From NCBI GenBank assembly GCA_019429205.1, contig JAHYIT010000011.1, positions 1-64,000 on the forward strand: a DNA stretch of 64,000 nt, read 5' to 3'. The translations under genes were made by a program, and so were the position numbers. The notes under the pieces are model-generated. The model did not search any database. It had not been told where the DNA came from and was given only the letters and a program-made list of their open reading frames with translations. This DNA is from Mariniphaga sp. GTDB lineage: Bacteria > Bacteroidota > Bacteroidia > Bacteroidales > Prolixibacteraceae. Below are positions 16,650 to 23,883 of the stretch, piece by piece (within the stretch, counting starts at the first letter, position 1; each line of letters begins with the position of its first letter).

Positions 16650-17516
16650 ATGAAGGTGATGCAGGAATATATCGATTTTCCGTTACGAACTGCAGTTAAA
16701 GTAAAATGGCGTAAAATGCCTCACTTTACTTATCCGTGGCATTTTCACAGCGAATACGAGATTTTGTATGTGATTGAAGGTACAGGAACCAGCTTTGTGG
16801 CAGACAATATCGAACAGTTCTATTCGGGCGACCTGGCTATACTGGGCAGTAATCTGCCGCATTTCTGGCGCAGCGATGAAAAATACCATGCGCCCGAAAG
16901 CCAGGAAAAAATAAACTACATTGTGATTCAGTTTCCCGGCGACCTGTTTCGTGAACCCATTTTCGAATATCCTGAATTTCATATCATACAGGAATTGTTT
17001 AGACGTTCATCGAGAGGAATCCGGTTTTTGCCGCCATTTTCCGAAAAAGCGGGAAAAATGGTTTTGCAAGTTGCCCAAAGTTCAGGTTTCGACCGTGTAA
17101 TTTTATTGTTGAAACTTTTGCACGAACTGGCAAAAACCGAAAAGTACCGGTTACTGGCAGGCGAGTTGTACCAACAGCAAAACCACGATTTTACAGATGA
17201 CCGCCTAACCAAAGTGCTTCATTTTTTAACCACACAATACCAGCAAAAGATTGAACTGGACAAAGTGGCCGAAATTGCCCATCTTCATCCTTCTGCTTTT
17301 TGCCGTTTTTTTAAGGAGAAAACCGGGAAGTCGCTGTCGGAATATGTTACCGATCTGCGGATTAGTTATGCCTGTAAACTGATTATCGAGGGGAAACTTT
17401 CGGTTTCACAGGTGTGTTTTGAAAGTGGATTTAATAATTTGTCCAATTTTAACCGCACATTCAAACGCCAGACAAAAATGACCCCGACGGAGTATTTCAA
17501 GCGGTTTCATGAATGA
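16650..17516 (+). CDS. AraC family regulator with cupin sensor domain
   Basis: A 288-residue transcription factor. N-terminal cupin (about 20-110) with FTYPWHFHSEYEILYVIEGTGTSFVADN and LAILGSNLPHFW; the paired His of the cupin are present. C-terminal AraC double helix-turn-helix (about 190-288) with LDKVAEIAHLHPSAFCRFFKEKTGKSLSEYV and VSQVCFESGFNNLSNFNRTFKRQTKMTPTEYFK. Start at 16650 is chosen because an upstream in-frame start at 16614 adds a non-conserved stretch. It is divergent from the URO-D-like gene with 109 bases between starts, so it probably controls the minus-strand catabolic genes in response to a sugar. Confidence 0.93.
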   Translation: MKVMQEYIDFPLRTAVKVKWRKMPHFTYPWHFHSEYEILYVIEGTGTSFVADNIEQFYSGDLAILGSNLPHFWRSDEKYHAPESQEKINYIVIQFPGDLFREPIFEYPEFHIIQELFRRSSRGIRFLPPFSEKAGKMVLQVAQSSGFDRVILLLKLLHELAKTEKYRLLAGELYQQQNHDFTDDRLTKVLHFLTTQYQQKIELDKVAEIAHLHPSAFCRFFKEKTGKSLSEYVTDLRISYACKLIIEGKLSVSQVCFESGFNNLSNFNRTFKRQTKMTPTEYFKRFHE

Positions 17517-17606
17517 AAAAATTGATAAATGGCCAAACTGGGAAATTGTAAAACGGTTAAACTGGCAAACTGTGAAACTGTGAAATGGATAAATTATTGA
17601 ATTGAA
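17517..17606. repeat. Tandem-word intergenic repeat
   Basis: The stretch is built from repeated words of the kind AACTGG, AAACTGTGAAA and GGTTAAACTGGCAAACTG. No reading frame or stable terminator is seen. It is of the same low-complexity word type as the repeats at 3084, 12601, 13674, 15422 and 20058 but of a different sequence family. Confidence 0.45.
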
Positions 17607-17609
17607 GTG

Positions 17610-17925
17610 TTATCTTCCGAGCCTTGAATTTACTCCCAATCCAAAAAAGAAATAATCGTAACGTCCCATATCATGAAATCTTTTTGGGCTTTCTTTCCTG
17701 TATCCGGCAACTGATGAAAGTGAAACGGTAAAATTCTCTTTTTTGAACAGAGTTTTTATTATTCCAATATTTACCCCCCAAAAATTCAGAGTTGTAATAA
17801 TCAGTCATTTCCAGTTTTAAATGGTTTCCGGCAGTAAATCCCCAAAAAAAAGAATTGAAAAAAGAATTGTTAAAACTCAATACAATTTTTACCGGAATAC
17901 CTAGGCTAAAAAATAAAAAAATTGG
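17610..17925 (-). pseudogene. C-terminal remnant of an outer-membrane beta-barrel protein, frameshifted
   Basis: Read leftward from an upstream stop (17926-17928), one frame gives LGIPVKIVLSFNNSFF and FWGFTAGNHLKLEMTDYYN, and at the run of six C (17774-17779, G on the coding strand) a one-base shift continues as GVNIGIIKTLFKKENF, TVSLSSVAGYRKESPKRF, HDMGRYDYFFFGLGVNSR and stops at 17610. The alternating aromatic/polar pattern and final strand look like a porin-like barrel. One extra G explains the break. No start codon or signal peptide is present, so the 5' part is lost. The family is not recognised. Confidence 0.55.
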
Positions 17926-18024
17926 TTAATAACCCCTGAATTTATCAACAAATTCAGTCATCTCGATTTGTATTTTACTGATTATCAGTAACTATTTATT
18001 ATTTTGTTTTTATTTTTCAAATGT

Positions 18025-18079
18025 AGTCCTTCCTGGGGAGCCACGCAGGACTTGAGGTCAAATTTCGACCTCTTTTTTT
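18025..18079 (+). other. Structured segment with terminator, possible small RNA
   Basis: Two hairpins follow each other: arms 18025-18030/18047-18052 (AGTCCT) and 18054-18059/18067-18072 (GAGGTC), the second followed by seven T. There is no plus-strand gene within 500 bases upstream that needs a terminator. No clear promoter is visible, so a small RNA is only a possibility. Confidence 0.3.
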
Positions 18080-18294
18080 GTGCCCGGATTTTTGAAAACC
18101 TTGCTGGCATTGAGAAGTACCTGTATCGGTTTTGTGAATTCATAGAAAAATTGTACCTGTTTAATTGCCCCATCAATTTTGTCAATCATGGCCGGAGTAA
18201 AATAGATATCTTCGTCATCGACCGGTGTTAATGAATTAAACCTCATACATAATGTATTATTAAATATTTTCATTAATTTTGTATGGTTATTCAT
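18058..18294 (-). CDS. Small hypothetical protein
   Basis: A 78-residue frame with an ATG start, divergent from hipB by 25 bases. Residues 17-60 (SLTPVDDEDIYFTPAMID, then KIDGAIKQVQFFYEFTKPI) look like protein sequence with amphipathic helices rather than shadow translation, and the tail is basic (KNPGTKKEVEI). No family is recognised. The 3' end overlaps the hairpins at 18025-18079, which weakens the call. Confidence 0.3.
   Translation of the reverse strand: MNNHTKLMKIFNNTLCMRFNSLTPVDDEDIYFTPAMIDKIDGAIKQVQFFYEFTKPIQVLLNASKVFKNPGTKKEVEI
18246..18281 (+). promoter_or_regulatory. hipBA promoter and candidate operator
   Basis: TAATTTTG (18274-18281) fits the Bacteroidota -7 box, 39 bases before the hipB ATG; no good TTTG box is seen upstream. 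The 11-base palindrome TACATAATGTA (18246-18256) lies where the -33 region would be and is a candidate HipB operator. Confidence 0.4.
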
Positions 18295-18319
18295 GCATTA
18301 AAATCGTAATAATAATTTT

Positions 18320-18667
18320 ATGACTGATAAACTATACAAAAACTGGGTAGCAATGAGCGATAAAGCGCTACTAAAACACATTAGTGACTTTGTTAAACAC
18401 CACCGTATGGAGCAGAACAAAACACAGGATACTTTGGCTACAGAGGCTGGAATAAGCCGTTCAACGCTCAGTTTACTCGAACGAGGAGAAAGTGTTACTT
18501 TGCCCACCCTAATACAGGTATTGCGTATGCTCGACCAATTACAGGTAATGGATGCTTTTCGAATAGAAAAACAGATAAGCCCGATTCTCCTGGCCAGGAT
18601 GGAGCAGAAAAAACGTCAGCGGGTACGCGAAAAGAAAAAAGATAATCAACCTGAAAGCAATTGGTAA
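18320..18667 (+). CDS. hipB: HipB-type antitoxin, XRE helix-turn-helix
   Basis: A 115-residue DNA-binding protein. The XRE helix-turn-helix spans about residues 23-75 with VKHHRMEQNKTQDTLATEAG and SRSTLSLLERGESVTLPTLI. The C-terminal tail is highly basic (EQKKRQRVREKKK). In HipBA modules this protein neutralises HipA and represses the operon. Its TAA stop overlaps the hipA ATG by one base (TAATG), a translational coupling that supports a true antitoxin-toxin pair. Confidence 0.9.
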   Translation: MTDKLYKNWVAMSDKALLKHISDFVKHHRMEQNKTQDTLATEAGISRSTLSLLERGESVTLPTLIQVLRMLDQLQVMDAFRIEKQISPILLARMEQKKRQRVREKKKDNQPESNW

Positions 18668-19974
18668 TGATACAAACAGCATGGGTTAATATTTGGGGCG
18701 AACTGGTGGGAGCTGTTGCCTGGGATGAGGCTTCCGGTTATGCCACCTTTGAATACGACAACCGGTTTAAAAATAAAAACCGGGATTTGGCTCCTTTGCA
18801 GATGCCTGTATCAGGAACCAGAAGTAATTTTAGTTTCCCGGCTTTACGCCGGAAGACTGACTATGATCTTGACACCTTTAAGGGCTTACCCGGTTTGCTG
18901 GCTGATTCATTACCAGACAGGTACGGAAACGACCTTATAAATATGTGGCTTGCAAGTCAGGGACGTCCTCAAAACAGCATGAATCCAATGGAAATGCTTT
19001 GTTTTATAGGTTTACGTGGCATGGGAGCACTTGAATTCGAGCCAGCCACTATTAAACAACACCAGTGCACCTTTTCTGTGGAAATTGACAGTTTAGTGGA
19101 CCTGGCCAGAAGGATGCTGAGTAAACGGGAACAATTTGTTACGAACCTGAACCAAGCCGAAGAAAAAGCCTTAATGGACATCCTCCGAATCGGCACATCA
19201 GCAGGAGGAGCTCGTCCAAAGGCAGTGATTGCCTACAACGATAAAACCGGTGAAGTAAAATCTGGTCAGACTAAAGTTCCCAAAGGCTTTGAACACTGGT
19301 TGATTAAACTCGACGGAGTGAGTGAAATTCAGTTAGGAGCCACCCAAGGTTATGGTCGTGTTGAATTGGCTTATTACAATATGGCGCGGGCATGTGGTAT
19401 TGAAATGATGCCTTCAAAACTCCTGGAGGAAAACGGTCGGGCTCATTTTATGACCAAACGTTTCGACCGTGAAGGCAGCAACACCAAACACCACATCCAG
19501 ACATTCTGCGCCATGAAACATTTCGATTACAACCTGGTGACAAGCTATAGCTACGAACAGCTGTTTCAGACGATGCGCGAACTGAAACTACCCTACCCCG
19601 CAGCAGAGCAAATGTTCCGAAGAATGGTTTTCAATGTTTGCGCCCGCAACTGTGACGACCATACCAAAAATTTTTCCTTCCGGTTAAAAAAAGATGGCGT
19701 ATGGGAATTATCACCGGCCTACGATTTATGCCATGCCTATAAGCCAAACCACCAGTGGGTTAGTCAGCATGCTTTAAGCATCAACGGGAAACGCGATAAC
19801 ATTACGAAAGAAGATTTATTAAATGTTGGGGAATCAATCAAAAATAAAAAAGCTAAAGCAACCATTGCTGAAATCAGCGAAATTGTAGGGCAGTGGAAAA
19901 AATTTGCAGACGATGTGGGAGTTGAACCCAAACTACGCGATGAAATCGACAAAACCCTGATACAATATATTTGA
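18667..19974 (+). CDS. hipA: HipA-type serine/threonine kinase toxin
   Basis: A 435-residue full-length HipA kinase. The N-subdomain 1 (about 1-105) has GLPGLLADSLPDRYGNDL. The Ser-loop GTSAGGARPK (about 176-185) contains the autophosphorylated Ser of HipA and precedes KAVIAYNDKTGE; WLIKLDG supplies the ATP-lysine; the catalytic and metal site is RNCDDHTKNFSF (about 327-338), followed by LSPAYDLCHAY. HipA phosphorylates glutamyl-tRNA synthetase in E. coli and causes growth arrest; substrate here is inferred only. Unlike HipBST systems the N-subdomain is fused, so this is the classic two-gene form. ATG at 18667 is chosen for its TAATG coupling with hipB. Confidence 0.94.
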   Translation: MIQTAWVNIWGELVGAVAWDEASGYATFEYDNRFKNKNRDLAPLQMPVSGTRSNFSFPALRRKTDYDLDTFKGLPGLLADSLPDRYGNDLINMWLASQGRPQNSMNPMEMLCFIGLRGMGALEFEPATIKQHQCTFSVEIDSLVDLARRMLSKREQFVTNLNQAEEKALMDILRIGTSAGGARPKAVIAYNDKTGEVKSGQTKVPKGFEHWLIKLDGVSEIQLGATQGYGRVELAYYNMARACGIEMMPSKLLEENGRAHFMTKRFDREGSNTKHHIQTFCAMKHFDYNLVTSYSYEQLFQTMRELKLPYPAAEQMFRRMVFNVCARNCDDHTKNFSFRLKKDGVWELSPAYDLCHAYKPNHQWVSQHALSINGKRDNITKEDLLNVGESIKNKKAKATIAEISEIVGQWKKFADDVGVEPKLRDEIDKTLIQYI

Positions 19975-20057
19975 TGACAAAAAAGGAAAATATACAAAAG
20001 TAAACTGCCCCCGGATTTGTTAGCAGAATGGAAAAAGTTACACACTATACTAAAAAC

Positions 20058-20173
20058 GGGATAAATTTATACATTATGTAAGTTGGCAAAATGCAATTGG
20101 CAGTTGGCAAGTCCTTTTGCCAACTGCACTGTTGCCAACTGCCAACTAAATTCAGTTGGCATATTTTATCCCG
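20058..20173. repeat. Nested inverted-repeat element
   Basis: Outer arms CGGGATAAA (20058-20066) and TTTATCCCG (20165-20173) enclose inner arms TTGGCAGTTGGCAA (20097-20110) with two alternative partners, 20117-20127 (11 bp) and 20132-20145 (14 bp). Several GTTGGCA words are arranged head to head. No reading frame is present. The structure could terminate both convergent genes (hipA and the vWA gene) and looks like a small inserted repeat. Confidence 0.55.
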
Positions 20174-20217
20174 TGCGAAGTATAAAAAGTCAATACCTGA
20201 ATTCAGTATTTAATAAA

Positions 20218-20868
20218 TTAACTCAACTTTTCATCGTCATCTTCTTTGTAAAAATCCTTATCCGTATCTTCTTTATTCCTGATTTTCTGACTGTATCTGA
20301 CCCTGGCACTTTTTTCCTTTACAAACATAGCAGACATGTCAGCTTCATTGGCACTAAATGTCATTGTATTGGTAATTGATATCGACATGGCAAATTTTTC
20401 AACATCATGGTTAGCTCCTATATATGTGAATGCCCAGCCTTTTTGCTTCATTTCAGCCACCAGCTTTTTAATGGAATTCCCGTTGTATTCTTTTGAAGCA
20501 TTCTCCTCTCCATCCGTTAAAATGGTGACCAAAACTTTAGATTCAGGAATGCTATCCAATTCTCTTTTTAGCTTAATTATACTGAAACCTATCGCGTCGT
20601 ATAGTGGTGTGGATGAATCAGGTTGATACTTTTTTTCGTCAATTTCTTTCAGGTGTTTGACGGGTTCATTGAACAGAATTTCTTTAATCCCAAGACCATT
20701 GAAACTGACCAGGGAAATAAAATGTTCCTGTTCGGGAAATTGTTTCTCAACTCCTTTAATGGTTTGAACCACTTCATTAAATCCGCTAATGGTTGCTCTT
20801 TTAATGCTCTGCATCGAACCACTTTCGTCAAGAATAATCAAATTGAATACTTTTACATTTTCGTTCAT
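20218..20868 (-). CDS. von Willebrand factor A domain protein
   Basis: A 216-residue cytosolic protein made of one vWA domain (about 6-185). The MIDAS metal site is complete: DESGSM (14-19), DSSTPLYDAI with the Thr near residue 86, and LTDGEEN near 118. It has no signal peptide or membrane segment. It resembles TerY/YegL-type stand-alone vWA proteins that act in protein assembly or stress modules. The C-terminal 30 residues are charged (KIRNKEDTDKDFYKEDDDEK) and probably disordered. No partner kinase or phosphatase is nearby, so its role is unclear. Confidence 0.88.
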   Translation of the reverse strand: MNENVKVFNLIILDESGSMQSIKRATISGFNEVVQTIKGVEKQFPEQEHFISLVSFNGLGIKEILFNEPVKHLKEIDEKKYQPDSSTPLYDAIGFSIIKLKRELDSIPESKVLVTILTDGEENASKEYNGNSIKKLVAEMKQKGWAFTYIGANHDVEKFAMSISITNTMTFSANEADMSAMFVKEKSARVRYSQKIRNKEDTDKDFYKEDDDEKLS

Positions 20869-21030
20869 TGTTGATGTATTTAAAGGTGCAACATAAAAAT
20901 TTTTGAATTTTACTTAAAAAATTTTATACTTGATAATCAGAAAAAGGTTACATCAACAGAGCACCTAATTTGGAATTTAAACAATAAGCATTATTCTTGT
21001 AATTTATAATTCAATTTGAAAAAGATAAAA

Positions 21031-22566
21031 ATGAGAAAGCAACTATCCTCATCTAAGTTTTATCTGATACCAATTTACCTGATTTTTATAACCGGTACAA
21101 ATAACCTCCTGTACTCGCAGATATGGAATGGTGGCCAATCCAAATATATTTACACTGAATCGATGGAGGATTTTCCAAATCCGGAACGGGGTTTTTACAG
21201 GTATTCAGAAACAAAAAGCAGTAATTATATAACACTAAAACCAGAGGAACTTAGAGCCTTTCGAAGTGAAAACAGAATTAAGGGGGCAAATTACAGTGTT
21301 CACAGCACACTTGTTTTCCGGTATTTTGTGATGAGTGATTTTGTGGAAACAGATTTGTCTGAGGCATTTCTCGACAGTGTTTCTATTGATTTTCGTGCAG
21401 CAAGGGAAGGTGGTGTTAAACTGATTCCCCGTTTTGTATATACAACTACTGTCCGAAGGGGTGATTGTGGTAACTGGATTTGTGCGCCTTACGGTGATGC
21501 TTCCAAAGAGATTGTAATCAGGCATATTGAACAACTTAAGCCTTTGTTGCAGGAATACAGTGATGTAATTGCAGTTTTACAGAAAGGGTTTATCGGTACA
21601 TGGGGAGAACAATACTATACTGACTATTTTGGCGATGCTTCATCTTACAATGGCCAGGGGAAGTTATTGAATGAAAACTGGCGTGACCGGAATGAAGTTT
21701 TGCAGGCACTGTTAAACAGCCTTCCTGAAACCCGGATGGTACAGGTCAGATATCCCCAGCAGAAACAACGGTATTTATACGGACCTTATGCTCCAACCGA
21801 CTCGCCAGCGCTGAAGGAGTCTGAAGCTTATAACGGGAGTGATGCAGCCAGAATTGGCCTTTACAATGACTGCTTCCTTTCGAGTTATTCAGATGTGGGC
21901 ACTTACAGTGATTATGGCAACGACCTGACTGAAAGCAGAATAGATACAACAAACCTGAAACCGTATTTGGCCCGGGATTCAAAGTTTACAGCTGTTGGAG
22001 GTGAAACATGCAGAGATGACTGGAGTCCTTTTAATAAATGCGAAGGCCATGCCGTTAACGAAATGGAACGGATGCATTTTTCTTATCTCAATGCGCATTA
22101 CAATAATAAAGCAGTTAACAACCATTGGGTTTCGGGTGGCTGTATGGATGAGATTAAAAGGCGACTTGGTTATCGTTTTGTCTTAAGGAAAGCTGTTTTT
22201 GACAATCGGACAGTGGCAGGTGGAATCTTTCATATTTTATTGGAAATGGAAAATGTTGGATTTGCTTCTCCCTTTAATTCGCGCCTGACAGAACTGATTA
22301 TGAGGGATGTAAAAAGTGGTGTAATTTATTCATTTGAACTTAAGGCTGATCCCAGGTTTTGGTTTGTCGGCAGTTTCGAGTTAAGTGGAAAGATTCAAAT
22401 ACCGGCAGATATGCCAAAGGGTAACTATGAAATATTGCTGAACTTACCGGATCCTGAACATTCTTTGAAAAATAATCCCGATTTCAGTATCCGGCTGGCG
22501 AATGAATACCTGTGGGAAGCAGAAACAGGGTTTAACCATTTGCAGCATGTTTGCGAAATAAAATAA
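21031..22566 (+). CDS. DUF4874/DUF4832 secreted protein
   Basis: A 511-residue secreted protein. N terminus MRKQLSSSKFYLIPIYLIFI with following TGTNNLLYSQ is a signal peptide. The DUF4874 part (about 30-200) begins with the typical DFPNPERGFYRYSETKSS and includes IPRFVYTT and QKGFIGTWGEQYYTDYFG; the DUF4832 part follows with LYNDCFLSSYSDVGTYSDY and VGGETC...HFSYLNAHYN...W. The fold is a TIM barrel with a beta-sandwich tail, as in putative glycosidases, but no activity is established. The ATG at 21031 is chosen over a TTG at 21016. It is followed by a separate promoter for the fasciclin gene. Confidence 0.88.
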   Translation: MRKQLSSSKFYLIPIYLIFITGTNNLLYSQIWNGGQSKYIYTESMEDFPNPERGFYRYSETKSSNYITLKPEELRAFRSENRIKGANYSVHSTLVFRYFVMSDFVETDLSEAFLDSVSIDFRAAREGGVKLIPRFVYTTTVRRGDCGNWICAPYGDASKEIVIRHIEQLKPLLQEYSDVIAVLQKGFIGTWGEQYYTDYFGDASSYNGQGKLLNENWRDRNEVLQALLNSLPETRMVQVRYPQQKQRYLYGPYAPTDSPALKESEAYNGSDAARIGLYNDCFLSSYSDVGTYSDYGNDLTESRIDTTNLKPYLARDSKFTAVGGETCRDDWSPFNKCEGHAVNEMERMHFSYLNAHYNNKAVNNHWVSGGCMDEIKRRLGYRFVLRKAVFDNRTVAGGIFHILLEMENVGFASPFNSRLTELIMRDVKSGVIYSFELKADPRFWFVGSFELSGKIQIPADMPKGNYEILLNLPDPEHSLKNNPDFSIRLANEYLWEAETGFNHLQHVCEIK

Positions 22567-22625
22567 ACGTTTATTTCCCTCTTAAATTCCTGATTCGATG
22601 GCTATTTTCAAATTTTAATCCGAAA

Positions 22626-22659
22626 TTTGAGTAAAATATTACAAAAGATAATAGCTTTG
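22626..22659 (+). promoter_or_regulatory. Promoter of the fasciclin gene at 22686
   Basis: TTTG (22626-22629), a 22-base spacer and TAGCTTTG (22652-22659) match the Bacteroidota consensus with a spacer one base long. The expected transcript start near 22666 gives a 20-base leader before the ATG. Confidence 0.6.
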
Positions 22660-22685
22660 ATCTGTCAGCTAAACAATTAGAGTAA

Positions 22686-23825
22686 ATGAAAAACAAACAG
22701 AATAAGTTTATGTTATTGAAATTCAGATGTTGGGAAAAACAACTATTTGGTAATCGAAAACCTTTAATAAAGAGGTTTTTAACTCAGTGGATTATTCTGA
22801 TCGCTCTCATATCATCGTGTGAATCTGATCCATATGGATCGAATTGGAAAGAAGAGAACTCTTTATCCATAAGTCAGTACCTTGATAAAAACCGGAATGA
22901 ATATTCAAAATTCTATAAGCTATTGGACGAAGGAAAGATGTTGAGCACTCTTTATGCTTACAATCCGGGAGGAAATGATTATACACTTTTTTTACCAACC
23001 AATGAAGCTATTGATTATTACATTCTGCAAAGTCAGGATTACGGGAATTTTGATGAATTACTAAAAGACACAGGCTTCGTTAAAAAAATCACGCGGTACC
23101 ATACTGTAAACCAAAAAATACATACCGATGCGTTTCCTGACGGGGCATTGAATGACACTACACTTACCGGAGACAGGTTGGTGACCAGTTTTTTCTCTGA
23201 CGGGGATGATCAGCTCATTAAGGTAAACAATTCAGTTCCAATCATTAAATCAAACCTAAAAATGACCAATGGCTATATTCATGTTATTTCCGGGGTGTTG
23301 CAAAAAACAGAAGTTTCGGGTTACGACTGGCTTCAGCAACAGGATGATTATTCAATATTGGCAGAAGCTGTCAGGCGTTCGGGATTACGCAGCAGATTGT
23401 GGTGGAATAAATATACCATACTTGCTGAACCTGACAGTATTTTTCGCAGGAGCGGAATTCATAATGTGGAAGACCTGATAGCCCGTATTGCAACTCCAGG
23501 CATGTCGCTTTCGAACAGAAATAATGCTTTCCATCTGTTTGCTGCATATCATTTTGTAGGTGGGGAGTATTACTTAAACGATTTTAATTGGGGAAACAGA
23601 AAATATACTACCCTGGCAAATATATCATTGCCTATATATGTTGGGGTGGTGATAAAAATCAATCAGGGTATTGATAATTACGGATACAGAGTTTCCAATA
23701 CCGGAGACTCAACTTTGATCGACTACATCCGTCCGCTTTGGGAAAACAGTAATATAATGACAACCACAGGTGCAATTCATTCTATTTCGGATTTGATGTT
23801 TTACGAACCTTTCACTAATAAATGA
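22686..23825 (+). CDS. Fasciclin (FAS1) domain lipoprotein
   Basis: A 379-residue lipoprotein with an unusually long basic N-region before the hydrophobic stretch and lipobox LISSC (Cys45). FAS1 domain 1 (about 60-205) has ISQYLDKNRNEYSKFYKLL, the H1 motif DYTLFLPTNEAI and the H2 motif NGYIHVISGVL; a second, more divergent FAS1 (about 215-378) has WLQQQDDYSILAEAVRRSG and ends TGAIHSISDLMFYEP. In Bacteroidota, such proteins accompany SusCD pairs and may bind glycan or adhere to surfaces; that role is inferred. It is convergent with a second FAS1 gene at 23884 and has its own promoter, but no SusCD neighbour. Confidence 0.9.
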   Translation: MKNKQNKFMLLKFRCWEKQLFGNRKPLIKRFLTQWIILIALISSCESDPYGSNWKEENSLSISQYLDKNRNEYSKFYKLLDEGKMLSTLYAYNPGGNDYTLFLPTNEAIDYYILQSQDYGNFDELLKDTGFVKKITRYHTVNQKIHTDAFPDGALNDTTLTGDRLVTSFFSDGDDQLIKVNNSVPIIKSNLKMTNGYIHVISGVLQKTEVSGYDWLQQQDDYSILAEAVRRSGLRSRLWWNKYTILAEPDSIFRRSGIHNVEDLIARIATPGMSLSNRNNAFHLFAAYHFVGGEYYLNDFNWGNRKYTTLANISLPIYVGVVIKINQGIDNYGYRVSNTGDSTLIDYIRPLWENSNIMTTTGAIHSISDLMFYEPFTNK

Positions 23826-23883
23826 AGAAAAAATTCTCATTCAATTTATAAACATAAAGATTTCTTATTGAACCCCTTCATTC

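Noticed and set aside
18667-19974. HipBST-type three-gene system
   Set aside because: The N-subdomain is fused to the kinase in one 435-residue protein, so it is a standard hipBA pair.
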